A stretch of 64,000 nucleotides of DNA from Isosphaeraceae bacterium (GTDB lineage Bacteria; Planctomycetota; Planctomycetia; Isosphaerales; Isosphaeraceae): positions 744,001 to 808,000 of the forward strand of contig BPJS01000001.1 of the NCBI GenBank assembly GCA_026004735.1. Reading direction: 5' to 3'. The translations under genes and the position numbers were made by a program. The notes under the pieces are model-generated. The model was not told the DNA's origin. It did no database searches and saw only the letters and a program-made list of their open reading frames with translations. Each line of letters opens with the position of its first letter. Position 1 is the first letter of the stretch. Below, piece after piece: positions 39,931-53,020 of this stretch.

Positions 39931-42669
39931 ATGAACACGCCCGCCCCGCCCTATGCCCTGCCTGTGACCCAAGTCTTGGCCGGGTTCGCCGTCGTGCCGG
40001 AAGAGGGCCTGCGGAGCCAGCAGGTCGCCATGCTGCGGGACGGGTACGGCGTCAACGCCTTGGCCGAGGCCCCGCCGATCCCCATCTGGCGTAAGTTCGT
40101 GGCCCAGTTCAACGATCTGGTGATCTGGATTCTGATCGTCGCGGCGATCATCTCCGGCCTTCTCGGGGAATGGCCGGACGCCATCGCCATCCTCGCCATC
40201 GTCCTCCTCAACGGGCTGCTCGGCTTCTTTCAGGAGGAGCGCGCCGAGGAAGCCCTCGCCGCCCTGCAGAAGCTCTCCGCGCCGCTCGCCAAGGTGATGC
40301 GGGACGGCGTGCTCCACTCGCTCCCGGCCCGCGAGCTGGTCCCCGGTGACATCCTCGAACTGGAGGCGGGAGACAACATTCCCGCCGATGCGCGGCTCAT
40401 CCAATCCTTCGGCTTCCGGGTGCAGGAAGCGGCCCTCACCGGCGAGTCGGTCCCCGTCGAGAAGGATGCCGGTGTCGTGCTGGGAGCCGCCACGCCGCTC
40501 GGCGACCGCCGCAACATGACCTACATGGGAACCGTCGCGGCCGCGGGAAAAGCGCGCGCGGTCGTCGTCGCCACCGGCATGAGTACCGAATTGGGGCACA
40601 TCGCCGGACTGCTCCAGCGGTACAAGCCGGAACCCACGCCCCTGCAACGCCGGCTGACCGAACTCGGCAAGGTCCTGATCGTCGTGTGCCTGGCCATCGT
40701 CGGGCTGATCTTCTCCCTCCAGGTGCTGCGTGGCGGCGGGCTGGTGGAGGTCTTCCTGCTGTCGGTCAGCCTGGCCGTCGCGGCCGTCCCCGAGGGTCTC
40801 CCGGCGGTCGTCACGATGGCGCTGGCCCTCGGGCTTCAGCGCATGGTGAAACGCAACGCCCTGATCCGCAAGCTCCCCAGCGTGGAGACACTGGGCTCGG
40901 TGACGGTGATCTGTTCCGACAAGACCGGCACGCTCACGCGCAATGAGATGACGGTGCAGGAAATCGTTGCGGGCGGCGAGCGATTCCGCGTCACGGGAGT
41001 CGGGTACACGCCCCGGGGAAAGTTTCTCCGGGCGGGGAGCGACGGCCCATCGGCCGGCTCGCCTGGTGAGGTGCCAGTCGATCCGCGCGACCACCCCGAT
41101 CTGCTCCATGCCCTGACCATCGGCCTGCGGTGCAATAACGCGAAGCTCAACCCGCAAGGGGCCGGGGCTGATGCCTGGCAGGTCATCGGCGACCCCACTG
41201 AGGGCGCCCTGGTCGTCGCGGCGCTCAAGGCCCGGCTTCAAGCCGATCTGCCTCAAGAGTGGCCGATCTTTGAAATCCCCTTCGACTCCGAGCGGAAGGC
41301 GATGTCGGTGGTCGTCCGCGACCGCCAGGGCAGCCCGCTGATGTACACCAAGGGCGCTCCGGAGGTCATTCTGGGCAAGTGTGCCGCGGAACTGAGGGCG
41401 AGTAAAGTCGAGGCGCTGACGCCGGAACGGCGCAGCCAGATCATGCAGGCAGGCGGGGCGATGGCCGGGCGCGCGCTGCGCGTTCTCGGACTGGCTTACC
41501 GGGAGCTTCCCGCCGGTGCAAACGCGGCGGACGAGGAGCATGACCTGGTTTTCGCTGGCCTGGTTGGCATGATCGACCCGCCCCGCGAGGAGGTGAAGGA
41601 CGCGGTGCGCCGCTGCCATGAGGCGGGCATCCGCCCGGTCATGATCACGGGCGACCACCCGGCGACCGCACTGGCGATCGCTCGCGAACTGCGTATCGCT
41701 GGCGACAAGGATCGCGCCGTCACCGGCCAGGAGCTAAACGACTGGTCCGAGGACGAGCTCGCCGAGCATGTCGAGCAGATTCCGGTCTACGCGCGGGTCT
41801 CGGCGGAACACAAGCTCCGGGTCGTCCAGGCGTGGAAGCGCCAGGGCCAAGTCGTCGCCATGACGGGCGACGGCGTGAACGACGCCCCGGCCGTAAAAGC
41901 GGCGGACATCGGCATCGCGATGGGCGTGACGGGGACCGATGTCACGAAGCAGGCCTCGGCGATGGTCCTGATGGACGACAACTTCACCTCCATCGTGAAC
42001 GCCGTCGAGGAAGGCCGGTGCATCTATGACAACGTGCAGAAGGTGCTGCAATTCCTGCTGTCCTGCAACGCGGGCGAAATCCTGCTCATGCTGGTGACGA
42101 GCCTGCTCGGATGGCCCGCGCCCCTCGTGCCGATCCAGCTGCTCTGGATCAATCTGGTGACGGACGGCTTGCCCGCCATCGCCCTCTCGCTGGAGAAGCC
42201 CGAGCCGGGGATCATGCGGCGAAAGCCCCGCTCGTCCCAGGCGTCGATGCTGTCTCGCCGCCTGGGCCTGAACATCCTGCTGCAAGGCGCCCTCGTGGGC
42301 GGGGCCGCCCTCGCCGCCTTCGGCTTCGTGTACCTCGCCGATCCCGACAACCCGGAGAATGTCGGGCGCGCGCGGACGATGGCCTTCTGCGTGCTGGTGT
42401 ACGGCGAACTCCTCCGTTCGCTGGCGGCCCGGAGCCAGACCCTCACGCTGGCGCGACTCGGATTCTTCTCCAACCCCTATCTTCTCGGGGCCATCGGCGT
42501 TTCCTTCTTGCTCCAACTCAGCGTCGTCATGCTCCCCTTTGCCCGGCCGTTCTTCGAATCGGTGCAGCACTTCGCCTGGGAATGGGCGCTGCTCTTCGGC
42601 CTGGCGCTGGTCCCGGTCACCGTCATCGAGCTGCTGAAGATCGTCAACCGCCGCTTAGGCCCCAGCTGA
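39931..42669 (+). CDS. P2-type cation-transporting ATPase (PacL/Ca2+-ATPase-like)
   Basis: 912 residues. The N-terminal cation ATPase domain (GLRSQQVAMLRDGYGVNALA) is followed by TGESVPVEK, the TM4 motif VPEGLPAVVTMALALG (PEGL of SERCA-like P2 pumps), DKTGTLTRNEMTV, the KGAPE nucleotide-binding loop and TGDGVNDAPAVK. TM5-6 has NAGEILLMLVTSLLG and LLWINLVTDGLPAIALS (N..D cation site). These are P2 rather than P1B features, so Ca2+, Mn2+ or Na+/K+-like cations are more likely than copper. It follows fabI by 112 bp and may be part of the same acquired cassette. Confidence 0.9.
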   Translation: MNTPAPPYALPVTQVLAGFAVVPEEGLRSQQVAMLRDGYGVNALAEAPPIPIWRKFVAQFNDLVIWILIVAAIISGLLGEWPDAIAILAIVLLNGLLGFFQEERAEEALAALQKLSAPLAKVMRDGVLHSLPARELVPGDILELEAGDNIPADARLIQSFGFRVQEAALTGESVPVEKDAGVVLGAATPLGDRRNMTYMGTVAAAGKARAVVVATGMSTELGHIAGLLQRYKPEPTPLQRRLTELGKVLIVVCLAIVGLIFSLQVLRGGGLVEVFLLSVSLAVAAVPEGLPAVVTMALALGLQRMVKRNALIRKLPSVETLGSVTVICSDKTGTLTRNEMTVQEIVAGGERFRVTGVGYTPRGKFLRAGSDGPSAGSPGEVPVDPRDHPDLLHALTIGLRCNNAKLNPQGAGADAWQVIGDPTEGALVVAALKARLQADLPQEWPIFEIPFDSERKAMSVVVRDRQGSPLMYTKGAPEVILGKCAAELRASKVEALTPERRSQIMQAGGAMAGRALRVLGLAYRELPAGANAADEEHDLVFAGLVGMIDPPREEVKDAVRRCHEAGIRPVMITGDHPATALAIARELRIAGDKDRAVTGQELNDWSEDELAEHVEQIPVYARVSAEHKLRVVQAWKRQGQVVAMTGDGVNDAPAVKAADIGIAMGVTGTDVTKQASAMVLMDDNFTSIVNAVEEGRCIYDNVQKVLQFLLSCNAGEILLMLVTSLLGWPAPLVPIQLLWINLVTDGLPAIALSLEKPEPGIMRRKPRSSQASMLSRRLGLNILLQGALVGGAALAAFGFVYLADPDNPENVGRARTMAFCVLVYGELLRSLAARSQTLTLARLGFFSNPYLLGAIGVSFLLQLSVVMLPFARPFFESVQHFAWEWALLFGLALVPVTVIELLKIVNRRLGPS

Positions 42670-42705
42670 CAGGTTCCGCGGATGCGCATTTTGAAAGGAT
42701 TCGCC

Positions 42706-44190
42706 ATGTTCAACCGCACGCCATCCCGGCGACTGAAACTGCTCCTGGCCATCGTCGCCATCGTCGCGGTCGCGCTGGTCCTGTGGCCGGATCGAACCGA
42801 GGAGGGCGCCGTCCAGGGCGAATGGACCTGTTCGATGCACCCGCAGGTGCGGATGGAGAGGCCGGGCCAGTGCCCCATCTGCGGCATGAGCCTTATCCCT
42901 GTGTCGCAGCAATCGGAATTGGCCGAGACGGAAAAACGCGCGGGCATCGAGACGGAGCCGGTCAAGTACCGGGAGCTTTACAAAGAGGTCCGCGCGGTCG
43001 GCAAGCTCGACTACAACGAAAGCCGCGTGGCCTACATTGCCGCGCGCATCACCGGCCGGGTCGATCACATCTACGCGGATTTCACGGGCATCCAGGTCAA
43101 GAAGGGCGACCACCTGGTGGACATCTACAGCCCCGACCTGTTCATCGCTCAGGGCGAGTATTTGCGGGCGCTGGACAGCTCCAGCCGTCCCGATCTGGAG
43201 TCGGTACGCACGAAGCTGCGTCTGCTCGGCATCCTGCAAGAGCAACTCGATGACATTGAGAAAACCCGCAAGATCAGCACTTACCTCACGATCTACGCCC
43301 CGATCGGCGGCACAGTGATCGAAAAGAGCGTGCGTGCGGGTCAATACGTCAAGGAAGGCGACATGCTCTACCGGATCGCCGATCTCGACCCGATCTGGCT
43401 GTACCTGGACATATACGAGTACGACCTGGGATGGGTCCGCTTCGGGCAGCCCGTGGAGGTGACGGTTGAAGCCTACCCGGCCGAGACGTTCCGCGGCATC
43501 GTGACGTTCATCGACCCGTTCCTCGATGACAAGACCCGCACCGTCCGGGCGCGAGTGAACTTGGCGAATCCCGACCGCCGGTTGAGGCCGGCCATGTATG
43601 CAACAGCGCTCATCCGGGTGAAGCTCCTGGCCGACGGGACGCCCGAGCCGACCGGACTGGAGGGCAAGTACATCTGCCAGATGCACCCCGAAATCGTGCA
43701 GGACAAACCGGGCCGCTGCCCGATTTGCGACATGCAACTGGAACGAGTCCCGGAAACGTCCTACCCGGCCTCACATGGGGGTATCGAGCATGAGGGCGGC
43801 GGCAACCAAAGCCCTGGCAAGGCCCAACCAACTCCGAAACCGGCGGGCGTGCTTGCCATCCGGGCCAGCGCCGTCCTCGACACCGGCAACCGGAAAGTGT
43901 CCTACCGCCAGCGAGAAGACGGGGCCTACGAACTCGTCGAACTCAAGCTCGGGCCGCGGGCGAAAGGAAAGGACGACGCCGGGCAGACCGCCGAGTATTT
44001 CCCGGTCCTCGAGGGACTCGCGGAAGGAGACCGAGTGGCCGTTCGCGGCGGCTTCCTCCTCGACAGCCAGCAGCAGATCAGCGGCATGCCGAGCCTCCTC
44101 TACGATCAGGGCCAATCGGCGGCCAATCTGCATTCCGGACATGGCGGCGCCCCGGCCCAGCCCTCCGCCCCCGGCGGCCACGGGCACTAG
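42706..44190 (+). CDS. cusB: CusB-type RND adaptor with two heavy-metal-binding (HMBD) domains
   Basis: 494 residues from MFNRTPSRRLKLLLA, with GAAAGGA upstream; an in-frame ATG at 42682 lacks a ribosome site. Signal-anchor, then HMBD 1 at about 40-66 (CSMHPQV...CPICGMSL). The HlyD core follows: RITGRVDHIYADFTGIQVKK, YLTIYAPIGGTVIEKSVRAG, and a beta-barrel. HMBD 2 is inserted near 322-347 (CQMHPEI...CPICDMQL). The C-terminus is His-rich (HSGHGG...HGH). HMBD modules bind Cu/Ag or other soft metals. The second internal copy is unusual. It precedes cusA by 11 bp. Confidence 0.9.
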   Translation: MFNRTPSRRLKLLLAIVAIVAVALVLWPDRTEEGAVQGEWTCSMHPQVRMERPGQCPICGMSLIPVSQQSELAETEKRAGIETEPVKYRELYKEVRAVGKLDYNESRVAYIAARITGRVDHIYADFTGIQVKKGDHLVDIYSPDLFIAQGEYLRALDSSSRPDLESVRTKLRLLGILQEQLDDIEKTRKISTYLTIYAPIGGTVIEKSVRAGQYVKEGDMLYRIADLDPIWLYLDIYEYDLGWVRFGQPVEVTVEAYPAETFRGIVTFIDPFLDDKTRTVRARVNLANPDRRLRPAMYATALIRVKLLADGTPEPTGLEGKYICQMHPEIVQDKPGRCPICDMQLERVPETSYPASHGGIEHEGGGNQSPGKAQPTPKPAGVLAIRASAVLDTGNRKVSYRQREDGAYELVELKLGPRAKGKDDAGQTAEYFPVLEGLAEGDRVAVRGGFLLDSQQQISGMPSLLYDQGQSAANLHSGHGGAPAQPSAPGGHGH

Positions 44191-44201
44191 CGGGGTCGGT
44201 C

Positions 44202-47759
<3,558 letters not shown>

Positions 47760-47816
47760 TGCGTTCAGAAGTAGCCCAGGGTTTCCGCCGGTGTGGATTC
47801 CGATGGAGAGTCATGC

Positions 47817-48803
47817 ATGACGTCTGATCCGCTCATGACCGTCAACTCGGTGACTTTCGAGACGGCCGCGCAGCATGCCTGTGCCAGCGTTCCCGTCGTT
47901 ACTGCCGGCGACCGCGTAGCAGACGTGCGACAGGGACTGGTAGGGCATCAGTACGAAAGCGCAAGTCACATCATCGTTTGTGACAGCGGGAGGTACCGGG
48001 GGATCGTGAGGATCGAGGATTTGCTGTCTGCTCCAGGCGATGCCACGATCGTTGGTCTGATGGATCGGGAGGCTCCGGTTGTCGCGCCGGGAGTGGATCA
48101 GGAGGTCGCCGCCTGGCACGCCGTCCGGAAAGGGGCATCTGCCTTGCCCGTGATCGATCAGGATGCCCGCTTCATGGGTCTCATTCCGCCCCTCCGCCTG
48201 CTCACCGTGTTGCTGTCCGAACACGAAGAGGATTTGTCCCGCCTTGGTGGCTTCTTGAAAACTTCTATGGCGGCCCGAGTAACCAGTGAGGAGCCGGTCA
48301 AACGCCGCTGCCGCCATCGTCTCCCCTGGCTCCTTGTGGGTCTTTGCGGTGCGCTCTTGGCTGCGGAATTCGTCAGCTGGTTCGAGGCTCAACTTGAGCA
48401 TAAGGTCATGCTCGCCTTCTTCATCCCAAGCATCGTTTATTTGGCGGATGCCGTCGGCACGCAAACGGAAACCATCATTGTCCGAGGCTTGTCTGTTGGC
48501 GTAGGAATGCGGCGCATGGTCAGGCGCGAGCTGCTGACCGGTCTTGTCATTGGCTGGGCTCTCGCGGCGATTGGAGGTCCCCTGATCTGGTGGCGCTGGG
48601 GTGATTCGGATGTGGCCCTCGTCGTGGCGCTGGCCCTGTTTGCCGCCTGCTCGACAGCCACGTTAGCTGCAATGGCGCTACCGTGGCTGCTTAATGTCTT
48701 CGGCCTCGACCCCGCGTTCGGCAGTGGACCTTTGGCGACGGTGATTCAGGACCTGTTGTCGATCCTGATCTATTTTGCCATCGCGCTGGCGCTGATGCAT
48801 TGA
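47817..48803 (+). CDS. Short MgtE-like divalent cation transporter (CBS pair plus membrane domain)
   Basis: 328 residues from MTSDPLMTVNS, GGAGAG upstream. Two CBS repeats occupy about 30-145 (ADVRQGLVGHQYESASHIIV; EVAAWHAVRKGASALPVIDQ). The MgtE membrane domain follows with PWLLVGLCGALLAAEFV, VGTQTETIIVRGLSVG and the C-terminal FGLDPAFGSGPLATVIQD. The superhelical N domain of full MgtE (about 450 residues) is missing. MgtE channels carry Mg2+ and are gated by the cytosolic domains, so the loss of N would change regulation. It follows cusA on the same strand. Confidence 0.8.
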   Translation: MTSDPLMTVNSVTFETAAQHACASVPVVTAGDRVADVRQGLVGHQYESASHIIVCDSGRYRGIVRIEDLLSAPGDATIVGLMDREAPVVAPGVDQEVAAWHAVRKGASALPVIDQDARFMGLIPPLRLLTVLLSEHEEDLSRLGGFLKTSMAARVTSEEPVKRRCRHRLPWLLVGLCGALLAAEFVSWFEAQLEHKVMLAFFIPSIVYLADAVGTQTETIIVRGLSVGVGMRRMVRRELLTGLVIGWALAAIGGPLIWWRWGDSDVALVVALALFAACSTATLAAMALPWLLNVFGLDPAFGSGPLATVIQDLLSILIYFAIALALMH

Positions 48804-48819
48804 AGATGGGATCTCACGA

Positions 48820-50244
48820 TCACTGAGGCGGGCTTGGTCCTCCAATGACCCGTTCGAGGGTGGCGATGCGGCGGTAATACTCGGCAAGCTCCTCATACGA
48901 GCTGTCGCGGAGTTCTACGAGGTTGCGCTGGGCTTCGATGAGCGACAGGAACGGGATGCTGCCGGCCGCGTAGGCGGTACGGGCGGCTTTCACGTTCTCG
49001 CGGGCGGCGGGCAGGATGGTCTCGTTGTATAGACGCACGCTCTTCTCGCTCTCCAGCACCTGCTCGTAAGCCTCCTGGACCTGGAGGTTCACCTGGTCGG
49101 TCAGCGCCGCCAGCTCGGCGATGCGCTGGTCCAGGCGCGCCTGGGCTTCCGCGACAGCGCCGCGTCGGCGCTCCCGGTAGAGGGGCACGTTCATGCGGAC
49201 CCCGAGCATGGGGCGGAGATCCTGCTCAGGCCGCTGCCAGAAGGCGTCATAAGCACCCATGATCTCGAAGTCAGGGTAGTATTCCTTGTTGGCCAGGCCC
49301 AGCGACGCCCGTTCAGCGTCGATGCGGCTTGAGAGCGCCTGCAGGTCGGGCCGCTGGGCGACGGCGCGTGCGCGCAGTTCGCTGGCGGCCGGGAGCGACT
49401 CGGCCAGCTGGATGGCCTTGGGCGGCGGAGGCAGGGGCGTATCGGGCGGCAGGTGCATCAGCGTGTTGATCCGAGCCTGAGTCACCTTGCGCATTCTCTC
49501 CAGCGCCAGACCCCGCTTGCGTTGCCGGCCGATTTCCACGTCGGCTTGCAGCAGGTCCTGCTGCGGAGTCTGGTTTGCCCGGAAGCGATCGTCAGCCGTC
49601 TTGCGAAACTCCCTCAACAGTTTCAGGCTTTCCTCGTTCACGGCGATGGCACGGTCAACAAGGTAATAGTCGTAGAAGGCCATCTTGGCGCTCTCGATGA
49701 GCTGGAGGCGCATGTCCCCGACCTCGTTGCTGGCCGCCGCCGCTTCCGCCAGCGCGGCCTGCCCCCGCAGCTTCAGCTTGCCAAAGAATGGCAGTTTCTG
49801 CGTGGCTTCGACGCGGTTGGCGAAGTCGACGTCCTTTGACCCGATCGACGCAGGGCCGGTGGTCAGGCCGAACATCGGGTCTTCCAACGAGGTCACCTGC
49901 GGATAACGGGCGGAGGCGGCCTGCCACGCGGCAGTCATCTGGGCCAGCGTGGGGTTACGGGCCAGGACTTGCTCGACGAGAGCGTCAACCGATAGCTCGG
50001 TCATCCCTGGAAAGGGGGCAGCCCCGGCCTTCTGCGGGGACGCTTCTGCTAGGGCAGGGACTTGCAGAGGTGCTTGGCTCACCGGAGATGACTGCTCAGG
50101 GAAGCCGGATTCCCTGGCCTCCCCGGGCACCGGAGGCAAGGTCAGCACGGGCTCTCTCCCGCCGGCATCAATGCCAGCACACGCTGATGGGAGGGCAGCG
50201 AAGAAGAGCCACCAGTGTCCCGAGATGAGAGCCGTCCTTTTCAT
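48820..50244 (-). CDS. TolC/CusC-type outer-membrane lipoprotein channel
   Basis: 474 residues. Signal peptide with lipobox LPSAC near residue 22, then a Pro-rich linker to about 80. The first efflux domain is LSVDALVEQVLARNPTL, with long helices and KTADDRFRANQTPQQDLLQA. The second domain ends AAGSIPFLSLIEAQRNLVEL. GAGGCGAG precedes the ATG. It faces the cusBA-mgtE genes tail to tail. In CusCBA systems the channel is normally co-transcribed; here it has its own promoter, suggesting a rearranged operon. Confidence 0.85.
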   Translation of the reverse strand: MKRTALISGHWWLFFAALPSACAGIDAGGREPVLTLPPVPGEARESGFPEQSSPVSQAPLQVPALAEASPQKAGAAPFPGMTELSVDALVEQVLARNPTLAQMTAAWQAASARYPQVTSLEDPMFGLTTGPASIGSKDVDFANRVEATQKLPFFGKLKLRGQAALAEAAAASNEVGDMRLQLIESAKMAFYDYYLVDRAIAVNEESLKLLREFRKTADDRFRANQTPQQDLLQADVEIGRQRKRGLALERMRKVTQARINTLMHLPPDTPLPPPPKAIQLAESLPAASELRARAVAQRPDLQALSSRIDAERASLGLANKEYYPDFEIMGAYDAFWQRPEQDLRPMLGVRMNVPLYRERRRGAVAEAQARLDQRIAELAALTDQVNLQVQEAYEQVLESEKSVRLYNETILPAARENVKAARTAYAAGSIPFLSLIEAQRNLVELRDSSYEELAEYYRRIATLERVIGGPSPPQ

Positions 50245-50834
50245 AACTCGCCTCGCTGAAAGCCCGTCCGATAATCGGTGTTACAACTGAGTAGTTTCAT
50301 ACACCGGCTCCAGGCAACGAGCAAGCACGCAGGCTGCCATACACCGACGCCTCGAGATCCGGGCTTCCATCAGGAATGAGCGTCGGCGGCGATCGCGGGG
50401 CGATGCGGCGCATGCCATAACGCCGCGCTTCAGGGTGATGGCCCGGACAGGGTTCGTCAGCGGCCAACGCCCTTGGTCTTCGCGATGACCGCGACGGACT
50501 TCCCTCACATCTCACTGAGCCAGGTTATGACCTTCTCGTGGGTGTGCGGTGTGCCTCGTCCCCCGCGCCTATGAGGTACTGGATCTGTTCGAGCACATCC
50601 AGGAAGACGGCTTCCATCGGCCGCCGTCCGGCTTCCCAGCCGCTCCCGGGAGAGCCAGTTCACCGAACCCACGTATTTCGGTCTGGCCCTCACCTGGCCG
50701 AGAAAGTGGTACGCGCTCTGACCGATACTGACAGGCCGGCGGCTCAACACGACGGGACTGGCTCGTTCCCCGGGGGAAACCGGCATGAATGTACGGCCAA
50801 GGGCCCGAAACTCCAAGGGTTCGCGATAGTCATT
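50245..50834. other. Gap between two divergent metal modules
   Basis: About 590 bp with no supported gene. A frame on the minus strand (50505-50700) has some protein-like character (ASPVVLSRRPVSIGQSAYHF, then LGQVRARPKYVGSVNWL) but no clear start or family; it may be a remnant. Confidence 0.3.
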
Positions 50835-50848
50835 GAATATTAATATTC
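50835..50848. promoter_or_regulatory. 14-bp perfect palindrome in the promoter of the CzcI-like gene
   Basis: GAATATTAATATTC lies 20 bp upstream of the start of the 50869-51246 gene in an AT-rich island. It could be the operator of a metal-responsive repressor. Confidence 0.4.
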
Positions 50849-50868
50849 TAATGATAAGATCGTACGGT

Positions 50869-51246
50869 ATGACATTCGTCAGGATCATCGCCGCGTTAAT
50901 CATCTCCGTGAGTGTTGCCGTCGCTGGCATCCCGGCGCAGGCGGCTTCTGCGTGCCCGATGGCCAAAATGACCAAGGCGGCACAGGCCGGCCAGGCGGAC
51001 GGGGAAGGCCATGCGGGCTGCCACAAGATGGCCAAGTCCCAGACGAAACCGGACGGCTGCTGCTCCGACCCGGCGTGCGGCGCCAAATGTTCGGCCTTGA
51101 GTGGCGGCATCAGCATCGACCTACCCGCGTCGGGGGCCGCTCTCCCGGATCGTGACGGGCGGCCGCTCCGCCTGCACCCGTTCTCAGGCGCCTTGGCGTC
51201 CCATCTGCGGCACTCCCAGGAACGTCCCCCCAAGTCCTTCGCGTAG
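50869..51246 (+). CDS. CzcI-like small secreted protein heading a copper RND operon
   Basis: 125 residues from MTFVRIIAALIISVSVAVAG; earlier in-frame ATGs overlap the palindrome. After the signal peptide (ends AQAAS) come ACPMAKMTKAAQ, GHAGCHKMAKS and KPDGCCSDPACGAKCSAL. The tail is HSQERPPKSFA. The plan (signal, His/Cys/Met cluster, C-x2/3-C, RPP tail) matches 4071-4427 and 11019-11339. Extra Met residues suit copper. It lies about 115 bp ahead of the TolC gene of the operon. Confidence 0.6.
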   Translation: MTFVRIIAALIISVSVAVAGIPAQAASACPMAKMTKAAQAGQADGEGHAGCHKMAKSQTKPDGCCSDPACGAKCSALSGGISIDLPASGAALPDRDGRPLRLHPFSGALASHLRHSQERPPKSFA

Positions 51247-51360
51247 CGACAACGCGGCCTCGCATGCGGCGGTTTCGCCGCACCCGCTGGCACGCGCTTG
51301 TCCGCTTCCGTCGTGCGCGGCCATGGCCGCACGGCGTTTCGCAGCAACGCGAGAGGACTT

Positions 51361-52575
51361 ATGCCCTTCGTATTGATCGTCATGCTCCTTGCCGCCGGGG
51401 CGCCCGACGCCCTGGCGGGGGATGCGCCCAAGAAGCAAGAGCCCGCGGCCTTCTCCCGCCTGGTGGAACGGCTTCGCGACCACCCGGAGGTTCGGGCGTA
51501 TGTCGAGAAGGCCGAAACGCAGCGCCTCTACGGGGACGGCGAGGCGGGGCTGCCCGACCCGATGCTCATGCTGGGCGTCCAGGACTATGCCTTGGGCCCC
51601 AGCATGTCGCGCGACCAGCAGCAGAAGATGTTCGGCATCAGGCAGGAGATACCGCGGCTGAGCGTCCGCGAAGCGAAAGTGGCGCGCGGCCACGCCGAGT
51701 CGCAGAAGACGCGGCTGATGGCGGACTACGCCTTCGCGGCCATGCGGGCTAGGCTGATTGCGGCGCTCGCCGAACTGCAACGCATCAAGGAGCAGGAGAA
51801 GATCTACAGGCAGCAGGACAGGCTTTTCGAGGCTGAACGCCTGGTCCTCGCCGGGCGCGTCAGCGCCAACCAGGGAGGCACCGGCGATCTTTCCATGCAG
51901 CAGGCGGACCGGACGGAGGTCGCGCTGAACGTGAGCGAGCTCGGGGAGCAGGGGCACGAGATCGAGGCCATGCTCATCAACATGCTCGGCGAGCCGGCGA
52001 ACGCCGCGCCGCCGGAGATCAAGCCGGTGGCCTGGGAAAGCGACGTGGGGAACACCTACCCGGTCAGAATCTCCGGCCAGGACATCGCCGTGGCGGAGCA
52101 GGAGATCAAGCAGCGCGAGGGCGAATTCGGCCCCAACCTTCTCGTCCAGAGCAATTACGCGCGGATGTATGGAGGCGACAACGCCGCGACGATCACCGTG
52201 GGCGTGAGCGTTCCGCTATGGGCCTCGGCCAGCCAGAAGCCGAAACTCAGCGCCGCGAAGGCGGGCCTGCGGGCCGCCGAAGCGGACCTTGGCGGTGTGG
52301 AGCGGCAGACGACACAGCGACTGTCGTATCTGCGAGCGCAGATCGAGACCAGCACACAGAAGCTCAAAATACTCAAGACGAAACAGGATTCCCTGGAGCA
52401 AGCCGCCGGCGCGGCACTCCGGGAATACGAGGGCGGGAAGGCCGAATTGCCTTCTGTCCTCAAGGCCAAGCGCGACGCCCTGGGCGTGCGTGCCACGATG
52501 GCGGCAGAGAGGGCCAAGCGCACCGCTCTGATCGCCGATTTCAACCGCTACTTCATCGAGGAAACGAGACTATGA
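51361..52575 (+). CDS. TolC-family outer-membrane channel of the second Cu RND system
   Basis: 404 residues from MPFVLIVMLLAAGAPDALAG; GAGAGGA precedes the ATG. It is shorter than usual (about 450). It has the first helical hairpin (FSRLVERLRDHPEVRAYVEK), the conserved DPMLMLGVQDYALG segment typical of CusC/CzcC-like proteins, and the second half (GQDIAVAEQEIKQREGEFGP ... ADFNRYFIEET). The stop overlaps the start of the cupredoxin gene (ATGA, 52572-52575). It probably forms the outer-membrane duct for the cusBA pair downstream. Confidence 0.82.
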   Translation: MPFVLIVMLLAAGAPDALAGDAPKKQEPAAFSRLVERLRDHPEVRAYVEKAETQRLYGDGEAGLPDPMLMLGVQDYALGPSMSRDQQQKMFGIRQEIPRLSVREAKVARGHAESQKTRLMADYAFAAMRARLIAALAELQRIKEQEKIYRQQDRLFEAERLVLAGRVSANQGGTGDLSMQQADRTEVALNVSELGEQGHEIEAMLINMLGEPANAAPPEIKPVAWESDVGNTYPVRISGQDIAVAEQEIKQREGEFGPNLLVQSNYARMYGGDNAATITVGVSVPLWASASQKPKLSAAKAGLRAAEADLGGVERQTTQRLSYLRAQIETSTQKLKILKTKQDSLEQAAGAALREYEGGKAELPSVLKAKRDALGVRATMAAERAKRTALIADFNRYFIEETRL

Positions 52576-53009
52576 AACATTCTAAAGTGCTAACCATTGT
52601 TATGGGTCTGGCCGTGCTCCAGGCACAACCGGCTTCCGCCAAGGACTATGTGGTACGGGCCGTATCGAAGAAGGATGGCTCTTACGCCTTCACGCCCGGC
52701 ACATTGACCATCAAGCCCGGCGACACCGTGACCTGGGAAAACAGCCAGGACGATACCCACAACATCATGGCCGAGAAGCTGCCCAAGGGCGCGGAGTATT
52801 TCGAGAGCCCGATGTTCGAGAAGAAGGGCGACCGGTGGAGTTACACGTTCGATACACCCGGCACCTACGTCTACCACTGCCACCCGCACGCGGAAAATAA
52901 CATGCGCGGCACCATCATCGTAGACAAGCCGTCGGAGACGGTCCCGGCGGAGGGCGGCAGCCATCACCACGGTGCGGCGTCCGAGCATAAACACGAACAC
53001 AAGCACTAG
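52572..53009 (+). CDS. Periplasmic cupredoxin (plastocyanin/azurin-like)
   Basis: 145 residues. Signal peptide (VLTIVMGLAVLQAQPASA) then a single cupredoxin domain. Type 1 copper ligands are H63 (DDTHNIMA), C103, H106 and M111 in YHCHPHAENNM. The C-terminus is a His-rich tail (HHHGAASEHKHEHKH), which could bind extra copper. It is coupled to the TolC gene upstream and lies in an operon with HMBD and CusB proteins, so it likely handles or buffers periplasmic copper and may pass it to the adaptor. Confidence 0.88.
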   Translation: MKHSKVLTIVMGLAVLQAQPASAKDYVVRAVSKKDGSYAFTPGTLTIKPGDTVTWENSQDDTHNIMAEKLPKGAEYFESPMFEKKGDRWSYTFDTPGTYVYHCHPHAENNMRGTIIVDKPSETVPAEGGSHHHGAASEHKHEHKH

Positions 53010-53020
53010 GACCGGTATTG

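Noticed and set aside
50505..51431. Open frame of 308 residues on the minus strand.
   Set aside because: It runs antisense through the CzcI-like gene, which has a clear signal peptide and metal motifs; only its 3' part might be a remnant.
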